NCBI GenBank assembly: GCA_934454435.1
Contig: CAKSGA010000036.1
Span: forward strand, 1-20,765
Length of the DNA: 20,765 bases
Reading direction: 5' to 3'
Origin: an uncultured Oscillospiraceae bacterium
GTDB lineage: Bacteria > Bacillota > Clostridia > Oscillospirales > Ruminococcaceae
The notes under the pieces were generated by a model. It was not told the DNA's origin. It did no database searches and saw only the letters and a list, made by a program, of their open reading frames with translations. Below are positions 7,293-13,821 of this stretch, piece by piece; the stretch's first letter is position 1, and each line of letters begins with the position of its first letter. The translations under genes and the position numbers were made by a program.

Positions 7293-8776
7293 CAAGTTAC
7301 CTCCCCTGAAATCTCTCCGGATATCGTATCCGGCACCACAAACGGCGAGCCGACCCGCCAGTACGAAGCCTTCTCATAAAAGGACACCTTGTCCCTCTGG
7401 CTGCCGGAGTTCCCGTAGATCCCATGACCCACAAGGGTCGCCTGCATATCCCCCACCGCTATGTATGAGCTCCCGGTGCGGGTCCCCGCCGTGACGTATA
7501 CACGGTTCTTCCCGGCGGGGAGCTTGTCCACGAGGTGATACAGGTGTATCAGCTCATCGCCGCTCCCGAGGGACTGTATAAAGCTCCTGGGGACCTCCCT
7601 GCCGTTCACATTCACTGTGAGTGTGACGAGGTCTGCGTTGCTGTTACGGAGCGTGAAATTCACATCGAGCTGTGCGAAACAGTCCTCCGTGGTTTCAAAC
7701 TCGAAGTCTGCGATGATCTGCGGCGAGGACGTCAGGGCAATCTGCCCCGGGTTCTCACGCTTGTAGTAAACGGCGTCCTTCATGTGGAGCAGACGTTCCA
7801 GCAGATCCTCGAGCTCCCCGCCGTCGTCATCGTCCACACGGTTCTTTGAGCTGAGCTTTGCAGAAAGTCCTCCGTTGTAGGTGTACTCTATCTCACTGAT
7901 GACTATGGGGTACAGCATATCCCCGTCAAGGAAATACACCATATCCCCTGCCTCCAGGAACGGAAGTCCCTGCATTTCAAGCTCCGCCCCATAGAACGAA
8001 AACGGCTTGAACATCGAGTAGATGTTATCCAGAATTGCCTGGGTCATGAACGGGTCGTAAAGTTCCAGTGTGGAGATCTCCGCACCACCGCCTGCCGTGA
8101 GCTCTCCCTCGCCGGTATTGACTTTCATGCAGGTCACCACTGAGCGCACCATGTTGCGCTGCACCGACCAGCAGCTTTTGTCCAGAATGTTGAAATCCAC
8201 ATGCTGCGGGGTTTTCAGGACCAGCCTGCCATGGCGGTCCATCTTTGCGCACGCACGGTTTATTCCGGCGATGTAGCCTATGACGTCACGCACCGTGCTG
8301 TCCTCGGGTATTTTCTCAATGCTGAACGGATAGCCCGGGTCGTCGCACAGGATACCATTGTCGCTGCATATCTGCTGCAGCAGGACGTCACTGCCGACCG
8401 GGAGCTCCCCCTTGTAGCTGAATGCGTTGTCCAGTGAGTACATTCGGTCGTAGGCGGTAACGTTGACTATATCCCCCCGGACGTACCTTCTGGAAATGTA
8501 GAACACCCCGAGCTGGCACCATTCCTCACCGTCAAAGCTGATAAATGCCGTGACCTCGGCTCCGGAGGAAAGCTCCCCGCCATACTTTGCGATGAAATGC
8601 AGACGGTTCGCACAGGTCGTACCGATGGTGAACCAGTCCGGGTGGACAACATCGTCAAAGCTCATTTCGATAAGGGAGTCGTCAAGGAACTCCACACCGT
8701 CGGCGACTATCCTGCACCAGACTTTTCTTCCGTTCTGCTGTGCAAGCTCCATGAATCTGTCTGAAACACTGACCAT
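7292..8776 (-). CDS. Prophage tail hub/spike-type protein
   Basis: This 494-residue protein starts at ATG 8776, nine bases after the stop of the gene before it. The first 330 residues show the layout of siphophage tail-associated (baseplate hub-like) proteins: an N-terminal beta domain with WFTIGTTCANRLHF and GVFYISRRYVRGDIVNVTAYDRMYSLD near residues 48-135, a domain with YPFSIEKIPEDSTVRDVIGYIAG, and a later barrel segment with LEAGDMVYFLDGDMLYPIVISE. An acidic linker (VDDDDGGELEDLL) leads into a C-terminal beta domain. The hub caps the tail and carries the fibre protein, which fits its position just before the terminal gene. No peptidase motif was recognised. Confidence 0.7.
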   Translation of the reverse strand: MVSVSDRFMELAQQNGRKVWCRIVADGVEFLDDSLIEMSFDDVVHPDWFTIGTTCANRLHFIAKYGGELSSGAEVTAFISFDGEEWCQLGVFYISRRYVRGDIVNVTAYDRMYSLDNAFSYKGELPVGSDVLLQQICSDNGILCDDPGYPFSIEKIPEDSTVRDVIGYIAGINRACAKMDRHGRLVLKTPQHVDFNILDKSCWSVQRNMVRSVVTCMKVNTGEGELTAGGGAEISTLELYDPFMTQAILDNIYSMFKPFSFYGAELEMQGLPFLEAGDMVYFLDGDMLYPIVISEIEYTYNGGLSAKLSSKNRVDDDDGGELEDLLERLLHMKDAVYYKRENPGQIALTSSPQIIADFEFETTEDCFAQLDVNFTLRNSNADLVTLTVNVNGREVPRSFIQSLGSGDELIHLYHLVDKLPAGKNRVYVTAGTRTGSSYIAVGDMQATLVGHGIYGNSGSQRDKVSFYEKASYWRVGSPFVVPDTISGEISGEVT

Positions 8777-8785
8777 TATCTCACC

Positions 8786-9130
8786 TCATTTCTGCAGGAA
8801 TTCGAGCTTCACGCCGCCGTACATTAGCACGCCGTTGACAGTGGTGACTGCGGGCGCAGGCTCGTCCGAAATATGGAAATCCGCCGTGACCTCACCCTCC
8901 GGCGCCGGGAACGTCACCGAAACGAAAATCTCCTGACATAGCTCCCGGAGCTTTTTCAGCTCATTCTCCGTCAGCAGGCCGAACAGGACAGTCAGGCGGT
9001 ATTTTCTGTTCACAAGGTCGATGAGCATATCTCCCTGAGTATTGTAGCGGATATCCGTCCTGCGGGTCTCACGCTTTGCGGAGAGCTCCGTCACCTTATC
9101 GAACGCCACGTTGTTTATGCTGATAGTCAT
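8786..9130 (-). CDS. Small phage protein, probable tail component
   Basis: This 114-residue soluble protein starts at ATG 9130, with a strong TAGGAGG seven bases upstream that overlaps the stop of the small gene before it. It has an alternating beta pattern (TISINNVAF at the start, GVLMYGGVKLEFLQK at the end) around a central helix (ENELKKLRELCQEI). It sits directly before the hub gene, nine bases away, so a distal-tail or tail-completion role is plausible. The family was not recognised with certainty. Confidence 0.6.
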   Translation of the reverse strand: MTISINNVAFDKVTELSAKRETRRTDIRYNTQGDMLIDLVNRKYRLTVLFGLLTENELKKLRELCQEIFVSVTFPAPEGEVTADFHISDEPAPAVTTVNGVLMYGGVKLEFLQK

Positions 9131-9138
9131 GTGACCTC

Positions 9139-9273
9139 CTAACGCTGCTTCCTGGTCTTTTTGGAATTGAACTGCCGAGCGAGTTCACGGCTGGCGGAGC
9201 GAAGCTGTTTTGCCAGCTTGTAGACCTGCTCCCTGCCGTCCGTGACAGTCTGGTTTGATGTTTTGCCGTTCAT
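9139..9273 (-). CDS. 44-residue basic phage protein
   Basis: ATG 9273 follows AAAGGAGG at ideal spacing and opens 44 codons, starting MNGKTSNQTVTDG and ending KKTRKQR. The protein is strongly basic and helical in its second half, with no membrane segment. Its stop overlaps the ribosome site of the next gene, and its own ribosome site begins inside the stop region of the previous gene, so it is packed into the phage operon like a real gene. Function unknown. Confidence 0.65.
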   Translation of the reverse strand: MNGKTSNQTVTDGREQVYKLAKQLRSASRELARQFNSKKTRKQR

Positions 9274-9287
9274 TGCGGGACCTCCTT

Positions 9288-9641
9288 TCATATGGGTGAG
9301 AACTCGCCGCCGGTCTTTCTTGCACGCACCCTGTAATGGTGCGGCTGTTCCCCGGCAAACAGGACTGCCTCTACGATCTCGTAAACCTCCCCGCAGTATC
9401 TGAGCGACTGACCTGCCGTAAATTCCGTGCCCTCCGGCGAGGAATTCACGCAGTCGAAGTACATTACGATCCCGGTTATATCCCTTGCTTTGCCTGACAG
9501 ATGGTCAGTGACCTCGCTGGTGCGAACCACCCTGACGTCGGAGAGCAGCTTCTCTGAATACCCGTCAGCCGTTGGAGTCCGCAGAGTAACGCTGTCGGTA
9601 AGGAGCTCCGCCGGGATAGGTCGAACAGATACGATATTCAT
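9288..9641 (-). CDS. Putative phage minor capsid protein
   Basis: This 117-residue protein starts at ATG 9641, overlapping the previous stop by four bases (ATGA). It resembles the 'putative minor capsid protein' family found next to connector genes in Firmicutes phages: a short N-terminal part leading into beta strands with SVTLRTPTADGY, then IVMYFDCVNS and a C-terminal segment HYRVRARKTG. Such proteins sit at the head-tail joint. The gene order connector, then this gene, supports the call. The family name is from memory. Confidence 0.65.
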   Translation of the reverse strand: MNIVSVRPIPAELLTDSVTLRTPTADGYSEKLLSDVRVVRTSEVTDHLSGKARDITGIVMYFDCVNSSPEGTEFTAGQSLRYCGEVYEIVEAVLFAGEQPHHYRVRARKTGGEFSPI

Positions 9642-10039
9642 TCCCGCACCTCCACTCCGGCGAACAGACAGCCCGCCGCCCTTAGCAGACGAATGACATT
9701 CAGTCCTGCGTTATCGCAGTCAGCAGTGAACTGTCCCGTGGAGCTCCCATCGGAACTCTGGCTTGAGTAGGAATAGTCACCGATAGTGACTTTTTCGCTT
9801 GAGGAGCTGGAGCTGCTGCTTGTTGAGAGTTCCATTTCCCGGAGCAGCTGATAGGTCTGGAAACCTGCGGCCTGCTTTACGAGGTCAGCGGATTTGCCTC
9901 CGTTTTCGACTGCCATTTCCGCCCTGCCGTCCGTAAGGGCGGAGATGATGTATCCACTGCGCTGAATACAGCTGTGGATATCATTTTTATCGACCTCCGG
10001 GAACCCCATGCTGATGTATTCTTCTTCTGTTATTAGCAT
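9638..10039 (-). CDS. Phage head-tail connector-type protein with serine tract
   Basis: This 133-residue protein starts at ATG 10039, behind AAAGGAG. The N-terminal half has the pattern of gp6-like head-tail connectors: MLITEEEYISMGFPEVDKND, then two amphipathic helices, GYIISALTDGRAEMA and LVKQAAGFQTYQLLREME. A run of eight serines follows near residues 74-81. The segment after it, with more serines, probably forms the flexible loop of the connector ring. The C-terminus is helical. It lies downstream of the capsid fragment and its terminator, matching usual phage order. The serine tract is a low-complexity feature of uncertain meaning. Confidence 0.65.
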   Translation of the reverse strand: MLITEEEYISMGFPEVDKNDIHSCIQRSGYIISALTDGRAEMAVENGGKSADLVKQAAGFQTYQLLREMELSTSSSSSSSSEKVTIGDYSYSSQSSDGSSTGQFTADCDNAGLNVIRLLRAAGCLFAGVEVRE

Positions 10040-10059
10040 TCAAAACTCCTTTCACAAAA

Positions 10060-10079
10060 GGGCGGCGACCACGCCGCCC
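10060..10079 (-). terminator. Terminator behind the capsid gene fragment
   Basis: GGGCGGCG (10060-10067) and CGCCGCCC (10072-10079) form a perfect 8-bp stem with a 4-base loop. Reading the minus strand, TTTTGTG follows. A partial terminator between the capsid gene and the connector genes is common in phages, where capsid protein is needed in excess. Confidence 0.75.
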
Positions 10080-10102
10080 AGATGTCTGGTGATATAGTAA
10101 GA

Positions 10103-10290
10103 TCACTCACCAAGGGAAACTGCGATGACTGCCTTCTTGTTATCCGGCACGAAAAGATCGTGGTACTTGCGATAGTCGATATCCCAGGCGTCAGCAAACT
10201 GGTTGGCCTCGGGAGTGATGATCTTCACGTTGTCAGTCTTTGATACAGCAATAGGGGCAGACTTGGGGCAGATGAGAACCCGACTATCCC
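10103..10290 (-). pseudogene. Phage major capsid protein, C-terminal fragment only
   Basis: The last 60 or so codons of a frame ending at TGA 10105-10103 read as the C-terminal part of a phage major capsid protein: PKSAPIAVSKTDNVKII, then TPEANQFADAWDIDYRKYHD and KKAVIAVSLGE. A complete capsid gene would need about 300 residues. Upstream of about 10290 the same frame stays open for a few codons but reads as unrelated sequence (MALLCGKSHVV), with no ribosome site. The gene was therefore cut by deletion or recombination near 10280-10300. The capsid call rests on motif memory and on the connector gene next to it. Confidence 0.65.
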
Positions 10291-10422
10291 GCAAAACCAC
10301 ATGTGATTTTCCGCATAACAAAGCCACTCGCAGCTATCCAATTTTGCAGAAATTAGCCAAAATACCCACCCTGCCCACACTTTTGCCCACAGTAACGCTC
10401 CGAAAACAGGCAAAACAAAAAT

Positions 10423-10446
10423 GAATGCAACAGTAAAATTGCATTC
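10423..10446 (-). terminator. Minus-strand terminator hairpin
   Basis: GAATGCAA (10423-10430) pairs with TTGCATTC (10439-10446). On the minus strand the stem is followed by ATTTTTGTTTTG. It would stop transcripts coming from the region beyond 10450. Confidence 0.65.
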
Positions 10447-10647
10447 CCTATCATATTTTTCAGTTCCGATTACTTACCGCACATTCCCGCCATAATCAGC
10501 GCAGTCAACGCACGAAAACCCACCGCTACTTCACCCAAACAAAACATTGATGCACTCATACCTATTACTGCCTGGAAAGCTCTTCTGGCAGCGCCTTGTA
10601 ACCGATCCGTTTGGCTTGCTCACGTGATAGCGTTTATCGACAGACAA

Positions 10648-10673
10648 ACGGGCGCACGTTACCGCGCACCCGT
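10648..10673 (-). terminator. Terminator of the broken secreted-protein gene
   Basis: On the minus strand ACGGGTGCGC pairs with GTGCGCCCGT (10673-10664 and 10657-10648) with two G-T wobbles that hold only in this direction, followed by TTGTCTGT. It lies 27 bases after the stop of the pseudogene ending at 10700. Confidence 0.6.
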
Positions 10674-10699
10674 CATTTTGTTCAGTTTTCGTCAATGGA

Positions 10700-11068
10700 T
10701 TATGCGCTCAGCCCGACCAGCGAGCTGGTGCCAACAGAACCGGAAAGCAGCGAGAGATCTACTGCGGATACACACGTTATCTTCACGCCGTCAACAAGCC
10801 AGCTTTTTGTACTGTTGTAAACAAGTTCGACCTTTATCTTCCTGTCCGCGATTGCCTTGATGACCTCCGCGGGGACTGTGGTTTCGCCGTTCATGGAAAA
10901 GATTATCATCGCCTTTGTCGTGAACGAAATATCATCGCCATAAACAGGCGCTTCATCACCGACGCAGTTCAGCTAAAGCTTTGCTGTGTTCGTGCCAAAC
11001 AGTCCATATGCGCTGTTATCTGCCTGAGTTATCACGTGGCCGTTTCCGCTGAATTTGCCCGTACATCG
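10700..11068 (-). pseudogene. Broken extracellular-protein gene with in-frame amber codon
   Basis: A protein-like frame runs from about 11068 down to TAA at 10702-10700, interrupted once by TAG at 10975-10973. Before the amber it reads GKFSGNGHVITQADNSAYG then LFGTNTAKL; after it LNCVGDEAPVYGDDISFTTK, then TVPAEVIKAIADRKIKVELV and KSWLVDGVKIT. This alternation of beta strands with an 'AEVIKAI...VELVY' helix-strand unit looks like a domain of secreted Ruminococcus surface proteins. The N-terminus, any signal peptide and a start codon are missing; another frame overlapping at 11040-11095 (NYDEVLRDVRAN) may be an earlier part shifted by a frameshift. A single-base change from GAG would explain the TAG. 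Confidence 0.5.
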
Positions 11069-11106
11069 CGAAGCACCTCGTCATAATTACTTAAATTGAC
11101 GATCGG

Positions 11107-12420
11107 TCATATAGTGTTCAATTCGTTATTCTGTGAATCCGATCGTGCTTTGATAATTCTCAGTGTTGGAGGATCATCGTCTGTTTTATGATAACCCTTA
11201 ATGAGGGAATGCCGCTTCAGCACTTCAAGAATTTGTATGATCTCATCAGAGCTTTCATATTCTTTAACTGAGCGTGATTTAAAAATCTCCGACAGCTCTC
11301 CGAAGCCCATAGCGTTTAAGAGACTTTTATATTGATTTTCATGTATGAATTCAAGCGAATAGTCAAACAAGGCAATTTTGGAACTGAAATCCACATCTAC
11401 AGATAACAGCCTTAACAGCAGTGCTAAATCAATTAGGCCATCGTAATCCACTATCGCATTAACTCTGCCCAAAGCAGCATTAAAAATCGCCTCCTGAACG
11501 ATATAGGAATAATTGCTATACTCTGTGAACAGCGGTCGTGCATCAACTTCACAGAAATGATCATTGATTATTGCCGCCATTACCCTATCAGAGTAGCCCT
11601 TTTCAATAACTGAGTATGACCCGTTCTTATTATCAAGGAGCTTAAGTTTTATTTCATCGTCAATATTCAACGAAAGCAGATGTTCCGTTTCTTCGTAATC
11701 ATAAACCTGGTCATGGAGTTCAGCGTATTGGTTCAGATTTTTCAAAATGAAATCATAACGAAAATTCCTATAACAATCCCTTATAAATATCATGTTGTCG
11801 ACATTAAAAAGAATAATATTGTTGTCAATCAGCACACGCATTTTATCCTGATTAATGCCTGGTTCTCTGAAATAGCTGATTTTATTACCAAGCTGAAGCA
11901 AAGTGGATTCATACTTTTCGTTAGATAGCTTATTACACTTCACCACTGCATAAAAAAAGTTATCAACAATATTGGGATGAAAAGAATTTAATACATCGGA
12001 GAAATCCACCGACTCACCAGGTGAGTTGAAAAAACTTATCAAAGCACTGTCCATTCCCAAGGACTGATGGCATAGAACTATATTATAAACCGAATATTCG
12101 ATTTTCTTTTCCCTAAGCAAACTCTTGAATATATAGGCGTTTCTGATCAAACGCAAATCTGATATTTTTTTTGTCAGATAATTGATATACTCTCTTCGGA
12201 GAGCGATTCTTACTTCAGTTGAGTTCAGTATAGTTATTGCAGCATTCTGATCGTCTTCGATAACACCTTCGCAGTTTGCAATGATCACCTCGACAAATTC
12301 AGTCAATTTTTCAGTCATTCTCTTTGCCAACGGCGTATCTGCATTCGAAAGGATTATGGTAGCCATTCTGGGCTTGATGTCATAATCTTTATATATATTA
12401 TATTTGTTAATGAGCATCAT
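11107..12420 (-). CDS. Unknown protein resembling C-terminal part of YobI-like NTPases
   Basis: This 437-residue, AT-rich, acidic protein starts at ATG 12420, overlapping the previous stop by four bases (ATGA). It has no membrane segment, no P-loop and no signal peptide. It is mostly helical, with repeated segments of the type KKIEYSVYNIVLCHQ, LGMDSALISFFNS and MRVLIDNNIILFNVDNMIFI. From memory, this pattern (a residue block 'KIExSWxNIxxY' followed by 'FIN') recalls the C-terminal half of large YobI-like P-loop NTPases of about 1200 residues. If so, the NTPase part is missing. The frame is open for about 15 further codons upstream of the ATG without a start, supporting truncation. It is co-transcribed with the membrane protein. 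Function unknown. Confidence 0.5.
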   Translation of the reverse strand: MMLINKYNIYKDYDIKPRMATIILSNADTPLAKRMTEKLTEFVEVIIANCEGVIEDDQNAAITILNSTEVRIALRREYINYLTKKISDLRLIRNAYIFKSLLREKKIEYSVYNIVLCHQSLGMDSALISFFNSPGESVDFSDVLNSFHPNIVDNFFYAVVKCNKLSNEKYESTLLQLGNKISYFREPGINQDKMRVLIDNNIILFNVDNMIFIRDCYRNFRYDFILKNLNQYAELHDQVYDYEETEHLLSLNIDDEIKLKLLDNKNGSYSVIEKGYSDRVMAAIINDHFCEVDARPLFTEYSNYSYIVQEAIFNAALGRVNAIVDYDGLIDLALLLRLLSVDVDFSSKIALFDYSLEFIHENQYKSLLNAMGFGELSEIFKSRSVKEYESSDEIIQILEVLKRHSLIKGYHKTDDDPPTLRIIKARSDSQNNELNTI

Positions 12421-12908
12421 TCTGATATTATCAAAGGTGATGTCATAATAACCACAAGATCATTATAATTTTCAGCAAGAGCCTCCCTTATTATAGAAAA
12501 TACATCTTTGAAGCAAGGACCAAGAAAATATGATCTTGCCGCTATATCCTCGAAACAATAGTCGCGTGGGATTGCTTTATATTTTACGCTGCTTCTGTCA
12601 ACAAAAGAAGGGTCAAATCCGCCCATGCTATAGGAATATGTATTTCTGTCATGAACAGCAGCGATGGCATAATCATTTTTGTACTTTCTTATTGACTTAG
12701 GACGTCCAGATAATTCTTTTATAGCAAGGACAAAATTCTTTATTGATTTAACTATGCCGATACAGGAACCGATAAGGGCAAAAACTCCAATAACAATAGC
12801 TCCTGCCGCCAAAATGATAGGTACGACATATACTACTATCACATAAATTATTCCACCGATCGCCCCTAAAGCAAGAAGGGCGCCCAGGCATCCGCCAGAA
12901 TCATCCAT
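12417..12908 (-). CDS. Small membrane protein of the AT-rich island
   Basis: This is a 163-residue protein. The start ATG 12908 (MDDSGGCLGALL) lies nine bases after GGAAAGGAA; the longer reading from a TTG at 12932 lacks a site. Residues 7-60 form a glycine-rich hydrophobic region with two predicted membrane helices (GIIYVIVVYVVPIILAAGAI, then VIGVFALIGSCIGIVKSI). They are followed by a charged cytoplasmic-type tail with SYSMGGFDPSFVDRS and DYCFEDIAARSYFLG. The tail ends in the overlap with the next gene, where the last 15 or so residues may be a product of a junction. No family was recognised. A partner role for the downstream protein is the simplest inference. Confidence 0.6.
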   Translation of the reverse strand: MDDSGGCLGALLALGAIGGIIYVIVVYVVPIILAAGAIVIGVFALIGSCIGIVKSIKNFVLAIKELSGRPKSIRKYKNDYAIAAVHDRNTYSYSMGGFDPSFVDRSSVKYKAIPRDYCFEDIAARSYFLGPCFKDVFSIIREALAENYNDLVVIMTSPLIISE

Positions 12909-13103
12909 AATTCTTATTCCTTTCCGAAACAACTATGCTCGGCCTGGTTTATAACCAGACTTATTTCGGCATTGTTTTTCATATGATCCAACCAATATCA
13001 TCGGAAGCAGTATTAACCATCATTGCATATCACAATTTATGATGCACGTGAAATTATACTTTGCAACACAAGTGCGTATTTCTGATATATAATTACCACT
13101 TTT

Positions 13104-13133
13104 AAGCTTTATGTCCATTATATCATAAAGCTT
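13104..13133. promoter_or_regulatory. Inverted repeat over the -10 box of the island promoter
   Basis: AAGCTTTATG (13104-13113) and CATAAAGCTT (13124-13133) are perfect 10-bp inverted copies with a 10-base centre. They span the -10 box and probable start site of the minus-strand promoter. The position fits an operator for a repressor, but no regulator gene is nearby. Confidence 0.55.
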
Positions 13134-13145
13134 GTAAGATGTCAA
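13117..13145 (-). promoter_or_regulatory. Consensus promoter of the two-gene island
   Basis: On the minus strand a perfect -35 TTGACA (13145-13140) and a perfect -10 TATAAT (13122-13117) are separated by 17 bases. The first gene starts about 200 bases downstream. Confidence 0.85.
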
Positions 13146-13217
13146 GATTTAATATACGCGTTTCTTAATTTTTAGAGGCAGAAATTTTCTTTTTTCAATT
13201 CTTCAGAACTAAAAAAA

Positions 13218-13250
13218 GGAATGCAATTATCCACTGCATTCCATTTTGTA
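13218..13250. terminator. Bidirectional terminator
   Basis: GGAATGCA (13218-13225) pairs with TGCATTCC (13235-13242). Seven A residues precede it and ATTTTGTATTTT follows, so it works in both directions. It separates the ABC cluster from the AT-rich island. Confidence 0.75.
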
Positions 13251-13413
13251 TTTTATGCTGAAATAGCGTTTAGGCAGATACAGTCTATTACTGCGTTACT
13301 TAATCGGGACAGCTTCGAAACCGACAGCTATTGAATACGCCAGACGGAACAAACATCGCTCCAAAAATCTACAGCTATAAAACAACCTATAAAAATCGAA
13401 TACAAGCAAGTAC

Positions 13414-13821
13414 TCACTTTTCCACAACGACTTCTCCATCGGTAATATCCCGGTCGGACTCCAGAACGATTTTATCGTATGACGTCACGCCGCCCAGCAC
13501 CTCGATATATCCGTCGCATTCCGCGCCGGGGACTATCTCCGCGCGCTGTACGAAATCGCGTACCTCGCCGTTTTTCTCGGCGGTGTAAAGTATGTACACG
13601 CCCTGCTCCAGCTGTTCTTTTGTCACCGCAGGAGCCTGCCGGAATCCGGTCATGACATCGCCGTTTTCGTCCGTGAATTCAATCGGGAACTCCGCTTCTG
13701 ACAGCCTGCCCGCCTTAACGTGCGGAAGCCCGGCTTCGTGAATACTCCGTGACGAGAACGTCAGCGCCAGCATAACTGCGAAGAACACAGCGGTAATAAT
13801 TATGAGGATTTTAGTTTTCAT
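13414..13821 (-). CDS. Membrane-anchored protein like the end of an efflux adaptor
   Basis: This 135-residue protein starts at ATG 13821, overlapping the permease stop by four bases (ATGA). Residues 4-22 (KILIIITAVFFAVMLALTF) are one membrane anchor or uncleaved signal. The remainder is an extracellular beta-rich domain. Its second half (GVYILYTAEKNGEVRDFVQR, then GYIEVLGGVTSYDKIVLESD) resembles the C-terminal domain of HlyD/MacA-type membrane fusion proteins, where a 'VYxVxNGxAxxRxV...G...VxxGLxxGDxVV' pattern is usual. The coiled-coil hairpin and lipoyl domains of such adaptors are absent, so it is either a truncated adaptor or a separate small protein. It is the last gene of the cluster and no exporter gene follows. 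Confidence 0.55.
   Translation of the reverse strand: MKTKILIIITAVFFAVMLALTFSSRSIHEAGLPHVKAGRLSEAEFPIEFTDENGDVMTGFRQAPAVTKEQLEQGVYILYTAEKNGEVRDFVQRAEIVPGAECDGYIEVLGGVTSYDKIVLESDRDITDGEVVVEK

Larger units (their letters stand above)
10328..10699. other. Gene-free debris region beside the prophage fragment
   Basis: No frame here has a ribosome site or protein-like content. It holds a spaced direct repeat TGCCCACA (10372-10379 and 10384-10391, with a related ACCCACC just before), and two minus-strand terminator hairpins described separately. The minus-strand text near 10360-10410 loosely resembles the 3' end of phage integrase genes, but this could not be substantiated. Confidence 0.4.
12944..13413. 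other. Non-coding leader and intergenic region of the AT-rich island
   Basis: This stretch has no convincing gene. It contains the leader of the island transcript (about 200 bases from the promoter to 12908), a short hairpin CTGGTT-TAT-AACCAG (12944-12958), the promoter with its inverted repeat, and a bidirectional terminator at 13218-13250. The part 13251-13413 between that terminator and the ABC-cluster end shows nothing recognisable. Confidence 0.6.

Noticed and set aside
10265..10300. tRNA-like T-arm text (GTCGGGTTCTCAT on the minus strand) as a phage attachment site
   Set aside because: The flanking bases do not pair as a T stem and no other tRNA arms are present.
10225..10413. A 62-codon minus-strand frame rich in Trp (ALLWAKVWAGWVFW)
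   Set aside because: It overlaps the capsid fragment in another frame, has no ribosome site, and is probably chance or integrase-end debris.
10611..10860. Two plus-strand frames of 69-78 codons in the gene-free region
   Set aside because: No ribosome sites and no protein-like pattern; they overlap a terminator hairpin and the pseudogene on the other strand.
12945..13040. Two tiny frames in the island leader (13 and 22 codons)
   Set aside because: No ribosome binding sites, and no pattern that would suggest a leader peptide or toxin.
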